DNA of 10,559 bases from Alphaproteobacteria bacterium (lineage in GTDB: Bacteria; Pseudomonadota; Alphaproteobacteria; JAEULC01): assembly GCA_020851015.1 (NCBI GenBank), contig JADZDN010000101.1, forward strand, positions 1-10,559. Reading direction: 5' to 3'. Both the position numbers and the translations under genes were made by a program. How positions within the stretch are numbered: position 1 is the stretch's first letter; every line of letters starts with the position of its first letter. Of the stretch, positions 7,261 to 10,559 are shown piece by piece. The notes under the pieces were generated by a model. That model worked only from the letters and a program-made list of their open reading frames with translations. It did not search any database and was not told the DNA's origin.

Positions 7261-8295
7261 TCAGGCCACCTGCGGGCGCCACGCGATCGTCCCCTCGGTC
7301 CGCGCCCGCACCGCGGGCGAGGCAAGGCAGGTGGCGACGGCCTCATAGCCGGCGGCGCCGGGATAGGGGAAGACCTGGGTCGGCGGGCGGTGGTTGGCGG
7401 GGCACAGGATGATCGTCTCGTCCGCTCCCACCGCGGCCAGGTCCAGGATCGCGCAAGATCGCGTGGTCATGAAGAGCGGCCGCGCGCCGGGCGCGCGACG
7501 GCGCAGATAGGCGATCAGCGCCTGCTGCGACGCCTGGTCCAGACCTTGTTCGACCATGTCGATGACCAGCGGGGCCGAGTCATCGGATTCCAGTGCGACG
7601 AGCAGCGCGACCAGGCTCGCCGACGAAGCGGCGCCCTCGTCGGCCAGCCAGGCCAGGGCCCGGTCGACCCGCGCCTTCAGCGCCGGATCGGCATCCAGTT
7701 GCGTGCGCGAACCGGCGCCGTCGCCAGCCGACCGGTCGAGGCCCAGGAACCCGGCACCGGGCAGGGCCTCGGCGATCTTGCGCAGCAGCCGCGTCTTGCC
7801 GCTGCCCAGGGGGCCGACGATGAAGGTCAGGCTGCGGATGTCGCGGAGCTCGAAGCGCTCGCCGCCCCAGGGCCAGGGAAGGTCGAAGGCGACCGCGCAG
7901 GCCGTGGGGCGCCTGACGAGGCGCGCGAGTTCCCCGGCCAGCGGCGCCCGGCCATCGGCGAGCCCGGCACGTAGGCCGCGGACGCGTTCGATGGTTTCGG
8001 CGAGGCGATGGGCCTGGACCTCCAGCGCTGCCTGATGCGCGGCGAGTGCTGGCTCCAGGCACGCGGCTTCGCCGCCGAGCGCCCGCGCCACCTGGGCAAG
8101 GCTGAGGCCCAACGCACGCAGCGCGGCGATCTCGCCGGCCCGGGCCATCTCGGTCGGACCATAGGTTCGCCATCCGGCCGCGGTGCGGACCGGCACGAGC
8201 AAGCCCTGCCGCTCGTAGAGTCGCAATGCCTTGGGCGAAACGCCGAGCCGCCGGGCGGCCTCGGAAGCGCCGATGAATTCGCCTGAACGGTCCAC
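7261..8295 (-). CDS. MerR-type regulator fused to a P-loop ATPase domain
   Basis: 344 residues in two parts. Residues 6-75 are a MerR winged-helix DNA-binding domain: IGASEAARRLGVSPKALRLYERQGLLVPVRT, then GWRTYGPTEM, then IAALRALGLSLAQVARAL. A helical stretch (about 81-113) resembles the MerR dimerisation helix. In place of a small effector domain there is a nucleotide-binding fold: Walker A GPLGSGKT (161-168), a Walker B-like LVIDMVEQGLD (243-253) with Asp246 and Glu249, and LFMTTRS (274-280), which resembles the TTHS switch segment of ABC-like AAA_15/AAA_21 ATPases. No ABC signature motif is seen. Scattered Cys (79, 133, 281, 298, 323) do not form a recognised metal site. Start is GTG 8295 with GAGG 6 bases upstream; no upstream in-frame start fits better. 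It should be a cytoplasmic regulator whose DNA distortion may depend on ATP. It is divergent from the TAXI-TRAP operon and has its own long-spacer promoter, suggesting autoregulation. The effector is unknown. Confidence 0.87.
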   Translation of the reverse strand: MDRSGEFIGASEAARRLGVSPKALRLYERQGLLVPVRTAAGWRTYGPTEMARAGEIAALRALGLSLAQVARALGGEAACLEPALAAHQAALEVQAHRLAETIERVRGLRAGLADGRAPLAGELARLVRRPTACAVAFDLPWPWGGERFELRDIRSLTFIVGPLGSGKTRLLRKIAEALPGAGFLGLDRSAGDGAGSRTQLDADPALKARVDRALAWLADEGAASSASLVALLVALESDDSAPLVIDMVEQGLDQASQQALIAYLRRRAPGARPLFMTTRSCAILDLAAVGADETIILCPANHRPPTQVFPYPGAAGYEAVATCLASPAVRARTEGTIAWRPQVA

Positions 8296-8326
8296 GGAAC
8301 ACCTCGATGCTCGCTTGCCGCCGCTC

Positions 8327-8357
8327 GTTATCGGGGCATACCCAAGGGCCAGGTCAA
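8327..8357 (-). promoter_or_regulatory. MerR-type promoter with a 19-base spacer
   Basis: On the minus strand TTGACC (8352-8357, 5 of 6 to consensus) is followed by a 19-base spacer (8333-8351) and GATAAC (8327-8332, 4 of 6). A 19-20-base spacer is the hallmark of promoters that MerR proteins activate by untwisting DNA. The predicted start near 8320 would leave a leader of about 25 bases that includes the GAGG site at 8302-8305. The spacer contains CCCTTGGG, a short near-palindrome, but I do not see the longer dyad usual for MerR operators. Confidence 0.5.
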
Positions 8358-8388
8358 GGGAAAACCCGGAACAGTAGTCAACCCCTTG
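8343..8388. repeat. Three CAAGGG boxes, two direct and one inverted
   Basis: CAAGGG occurs at 8343-8348 and 8355-8360 on the plus strand (12-base period), and as CCCTTG at 8383-8388. The first box lies inside the spacer of the minus-strand promoter. The second overlaps its -35 element. The third lies upstream, toward the TRAP operon, overlapping a TTGTCA hexamer. This placement suits an operator for the adjacent regulator, but six-base boxes in GC-rich DNA can arise by chance. Confidence 0.35.
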
Positions 8389-8452
8389 TCAGACATCACA
8401 ATGGCAAACGTCTGGCGCGCCACGGCGGGGTTGGCCTAGGATGCGGACGATA

Positions 8453-8470
8453 CCCGCCGCCGAAGGCGGG
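8453..8470 (+). other. GC-rich hairpin in the leader of the TAXI gene
   Basis: CCCGCC (8453-8458) and GGCGGG (8465-8470) can pair around a 6-base loop. An alternative register pairs CCGCC (8457-8461) with GGCGG (8465-8469) around GAA. It ends 12 bases before the ribosome binding site and has no T-run, so it is not a terminator. It might stabilise the transcript or be incidental. Confidence 0.3.
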
Positions 8471-8482
8471 GCGAAGGGGAAC

Positions 8483-8490
8483 TAAGGAGG
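8483..8490 (+). promoter_or_regulatory. Full-length Shine-Dalgarno of the TAXI binding-protein gene
   Basis: TAAGGAGG pairs with eight bases of the 16S rRNA tail and is 5 bases before ATG 8496. It is by far the strongest ribosome binding site in the window, consistent with high expression of a periplasmic binding protein, and it fixes the start. Confidence 0.85.
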
Positions 8491-8495
8491 AACGC

Positions 8496-9455
8496 ATGAT
8501 CCGCTTGGGTCGCGTGGCCATGCTGGCCGCGCTGGGGGGCTTGGCCTGGACCGGGCTTGCCTGCACGGGGACGGCCGCCGCCGACACCTATCGCCTAATG
8601 ACCGGCCCGCAGGGCGGGGTTTGGGTTCCGCTGGGCGGGGCGCTGAAGAATCTGTGGGAAAAGGCGATTCCCGGCCTGACCGTGCAGACCCTGCCGGGCG
8701 CCGGCATCGCCAATGTGCGCGGCATCGAGGAGGGCAAGACCGATATCGGTTTCGGCAACTCGATCTCGACGGTCGACGGCATCGCCGGCCGCGAACCCTT
8801 TCCCGCCGCGACCAAGAACGTCTGCGAGCTCGCCTCGCTCTATCCCCAGTATTTCCAGGTCGTCGTGCTGGCCAATGCCGGCATCAACGCGATCAAGGAC
8901 CTGAAGGGCAAGTCGATCGCGGTGCAGACCCGCGGCAACACCGCCGAGATCGTGACCCAGGACATCCTGAAGGCCAACGGCCTCGGCTATGCCGACATGA
9001 AGGTCAACTTCCAGGCGTCCTACACCGACGCCGTGTCGCTGATGAAGGACGGGCACGCGCAGGTCTTCACGCTCGGCACCACCATTCCCGCCTCCTCGGT
9101 GATGGACCTGGCGGCCGGGCGCGACATGAAGCTGCTCGACCTGGCCGATTCGCTGCCGGCGATGCGCAAGGTAAATCCCGGCTACACGCTGGTGAAGGTC
9201 AAGGCCAACACCTATCCCAAGCAGGACAAGGACGTGCAGGTGATCAGCTATGCCACCCACCTGGTGGTGAGCTGCAAGCTGCCCGAGGACCGCGTCTACA
9301 CGATGATCAAGACCATCGCCGAGAACATGCGGGACCTCAGCGCGGTCAACAAGGCGATGGAAGGCATCACGCCGAAGGACCTTGCCGAGGACATCGGGGT
9401 GCCGCTGCATCCCGGCGCGGCCAGGTACTACCGCGAAGTCAAGGCGATCAACTGA
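8496..9455 (+). CDS. TAXI-family TRAP transporter substrate-binding protein
   Basis: 319 residues, the usual length for TAXI (TRAP-associated extracytoplasmic immunogenic) proteins. It would capture a solute in the periplasm and hand it to the TRAP permease encoded next, which is driven by an ion gradient rather than ATP. Residues 1-29 form a signal peptide with a TAAA-D cleavage site. LMTGPQGGVWVPLGGAL (34-50) is the family's TG..GG.W.PLGGAL N-terminal motif. LPGAGIANVRGIEEGKTDIGFGN (66-88), LKGKSIAVQTRGN (136-148) and the YTDAVSLMKDGHAQVF segment (176-191) follow the TAXI order. Cys110 and Cys260 could form a disulfide. ATG 8496 is set by the strong TAAGGAGG site, although the frame is open upstream. 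It lies 59 bases before the permease and is divergent from the MerR-ATPase regulator. TAXI ligands are poorly known (glutamate or other carboxylates in some cases), so none is assigned. Confidence 0.94.
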   Translation: MIRLGRVAMLAALGGLAWTGLACTGTAAADTYRLMTGPQGGVWVPLGGALKNLWEKAIPGLTVQTLPGAGIANVRGIEEGKTDIGFGNSISTVDGIAGREPFPAATKNVCELASLYPQYFQVVVLANAGINAIKDLKGKSIAVQTRGNTAEIVTQDILKANGLGYADMKVNFQASYTDAVSLMKDGHAQVFTLGTTIPASSVMDLAAGRDMKLLDLADSLPAMRKVNPGYTLVKVKANTYPKQDKDVQVISYATHLVVSCKLPEDRVYTMIKTIAENMRDLSAVNKAMEGITPKDLAEDIGVPLHPGAARYYREVKAIN

Positions 9456-9457
9456 TT

Positions 9458-9478
9458 GGCGCGGCGTCGCCCGGCGCC
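9458..9478 (+). other. Small GC hairpin between the TRAP binding-protein and permease genes
   Basis: GGCGC (9458-9462) can pair with GCGCC (9474-9478) across an 11-base loop, 2 bases after the binding-protein stop. There is no T-run. Such hairpins can lower downstream expression or protect the upstream message, giving more binding protein than permease. With five pairs in this GC-rich DNA it may be chance. Confidence 0.25.
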
Positions 9479-9514
9479 CTCCTCTAGCCGCGCGCAAGCC
9501 CGGGGACACGGCGT

Positions 9515-10559
9515 TTGACCTATCGTCAGACGATCACCGGCATCGTCACCGTCGTCGGCGTGGCGATGGCGCTCTATCACATGTACGCCATCGCGATCGC
9601 GCCGCCCGAGGCGATGATCTTCCGCGCTACGCATCTCGCCTTCGCGCTGGTGCTGGTGTTCCTGGCCTTCCCGCCGACGTCGAAGCGCGCGAGCGCGGGG
9701 CCGATCGACCTCGCGCTGCTCGGCCTGTCGCTCGCCGTCGTCGGCTACCTGTTCGTCAACTACAAGTACCTCGTCAACCGGATTCCCTATATCGACGATC
9801 CCACGACGCTCGACATGACGATGGCGATCCTGGCCATCGCCCTGGTGCTGGAAGGCACGCGCCGCGTGATCGGCGTTGCGCTGCCGATCACCGCGCTGAT
9901 CTTCGTGGGCTATGCGCTGCTGCTGACCGATGTCGGCGTGCCGCGTTTCCTCGACCAGATCTACCTGACGACCGAAGGCATCTTCGGCTCGACCCTCGGC
10001 GTGTCGGCGGGATACGTGCTGATCTTCGTGATGTTCGGCAGCTTCATGGAGCGCACCGGCACCGGCCAGCTCTTCATGGATTTCGCGCTCAGCCTGACCG
10101 GGCATACCGCCGGCGGGCCGGGCAAGGTGTCGGTCGTCAGCTCGTCGCTGTTCGGCACGATCTCGGGCAGCGCGGTCGCCAACGTGATGGTGGACGGCCC
10201 GATCACCATCCCCTTGATGAAGCGCACCGGCTTTCCGCCCCATTTCGCCGCGGGGGTCGAGGCGGTGGCGTCGACCGGCGGGCAGATCATGCCGCCGGTG
10301 ATGGGCGCGGCGGCCTTCGTGATGGCGGAGTACCTGCAGGTCAGCTACTTCCAGGTGACGGTCTGGGCGATCATCCCCTCGCTGCTCTACTACCTCGCCT
10401 GCTTCGCGGCCGTGCATTTCGAGGCCAAGCGTCGCGGCATCCTGGGCGTGCCGCGGTCGGAATGCCCGCGGATGAAGGACGTGCTGCGCGCGCGCGGGCA
10501 CCTGTTCATCCCGATCTTCATCGTGCTGGCCGGCATGTTCAACGACTACAGCGCGCCGC
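9515..10559 (+). CDS. TRAP transporter fused permease (DctQM, 4TM/12TM type), N-terminal part
   Basis: Partial: 348 codons are visible and the gene continues past the right edge. This is the membrane half of a TAXI-type TRAP importer, with the small (DctQ-like) and large (DctM-like) subunits fused. Residues about 7-29, 36-52, 65-82 and 103-137 are the small-subunit-like and linking membrane segments. The large domain follows, with TLGVSAGYVLIFVMFGSFMER (160-180) and the signature region SSLFGTISGSAVANVMVDG (210-228), then TIPLMKRTGFPPHFAAGVEA and STGGQIMPPVMGAAAFVMAE (253-272). The start is almost forced to TTG 9515: the frame has a TAG at 9485-9487, no ATG or GTG lies between, and GGGGA (9502-9506) sits 8 bases upstream. 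Starting at a later internal codon would cut into the first membrane segment. It forms an operon with the TAXI gene. Family is secure; solute is unknown. Confidence 0.93.
   Translation, partial: MTYRQTITGIVTVVGVAMALYHMYAIAIAPPEAMIFRATHLAFALVLVFLAFPPTSKRASAGPIDLALLGLSLAVVGYLFVNYKYLVNRIPYIDDPTTLDMTMAILAIALVLEGTRRVIGVALPITALIFVGYALLLTDVGVPRFLDQIYLTTEGIFGSTLGVSAGYVLIFVMFGSFMERTGTGQLFMDFALSLTGHTAGGPGKVSVVSSSLFGTISGSAVANVMVDGPITIPLMKRTGFPPHFAAGVEAVASTGGQIMPPVMGAAAFVMAEYLQVSYFQVTVWAIIPSLLYYLACFAAVHFEAKRRGILGVPRSECPRMKDVLRARGHLFIPIFIVLAGMFNDYSAP

Noticed and set aside
8386..8414. Sigma-70 promoter for the TRAP operon using TTGTCA
   Set aside because: No acceptable -10 hexamer lies 15-19 bases downstream. 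TAGGAT at 8437-8442 has no -35 at proper distance. The TRAP promoter remains unplaced.
8431..8446. Possible sigma-54 promoter (TTGGCC...GATGC) before the TAXI gene
   Set aside because: The distance between the GG and GC elements is 8 bases, not the required 10, and the TTGC part of the -12 box is missing.
8553..8564. Possible lipoprotein cysteine (GLAC) in the TAXI signal peptide
   Set aside because: The -3 position is Gly rather than Leu/Val/Ile, and a good signal peptidase I site (TAAA-D) follows six residues later.
8595..9509. Minus-strand open frame opposite the TAXI gene
   Set aside because: It has no family resemblance, and the plus strand carries an unmistakable TAXI protein with signal peptide and strong ribosome binding site.
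9428..10501. Minus-strand open frame opposite the TRAP permease
   Set aside because: The translation is charged, His/Arg/Asp-rich noise. The plus strand shows the DctM signature region.

Overview
The window is a compact, very GC-rich stretch of chromosome (C or G at most third codon positions). Protein families and style point to an alphaproteobacterium: a TAXI-type TRAP transporter, an FbpB-type iron permease, a soluble diguanylate cyclase of a type common in that class, RlmJ, and ABC binding proteins with Ala-rich signal peptides. Rhodospirillales- or Rhizobiales-like is my guess. No rRNA, tRNA, CRISPR array, insertion sequence, integrase or attachment site was found. Long open frames opposite the real genes are by-products of codon bias.

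Layout from left to right. (1) 1-554, minus: the start of a peptide/opine-type ABC substrate-binding protein, cut by the window edge. (2) 710-2137, plus, divergent from it: an amidase-signature hydrolase resembling 6-aminohexanoate cyclic dimer hydrolase (NylA). It overlaps by 4 bases an exported ankyrin-repeat protein (2134-2799). (3) 2803-3840, minus: a cytoplasmic diguanylate cyclase, meeting the ankyrin gene tail to tail with a 3-base gap. (4) 3992-5692 and 5706-6386, minus: an FbpB-like two-domain iron ABC permease behind an AlkA-type DNA glycosylase, 13 bases apart. (5) 6418-7248, plus: rlmJ, divergent from the glycosylase. (6) 7261-8295, minus: a MerR-type DNA-binding domain fused to a P-loop ATPase domain. 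(7) 8496-9455 and 9515 to the right edge, plus: a TAXI-family TRAP binding protein and its fused DctQM-type permease, divergent from the MerR-ATPase gene.

How the genes may work together. The left block looks like uptake (binding protein) plus intracellular hydrolysis (amidase) of a small amide or peptide, with a periplasmic ankyrin protein coupled to the hydrolase. The iron permease has no binding protein or ATPase beside it, so it probably borrows them from elsewhere. The right block is a TRAP import operon whose likely local regulator is the MerR-ATPase fusion. The 200-base divergent region between them holds a minus-strand promoter with the long 19-base spacer typical of MerR-controlled promoters, plus three CAAGGG boxes.

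The most unusual item is the MerR-ATPase fusion with its control region. The rest is ordinary chromosomal content with some odd arrangements. I did not find a convincing wholly new multi-gene system.
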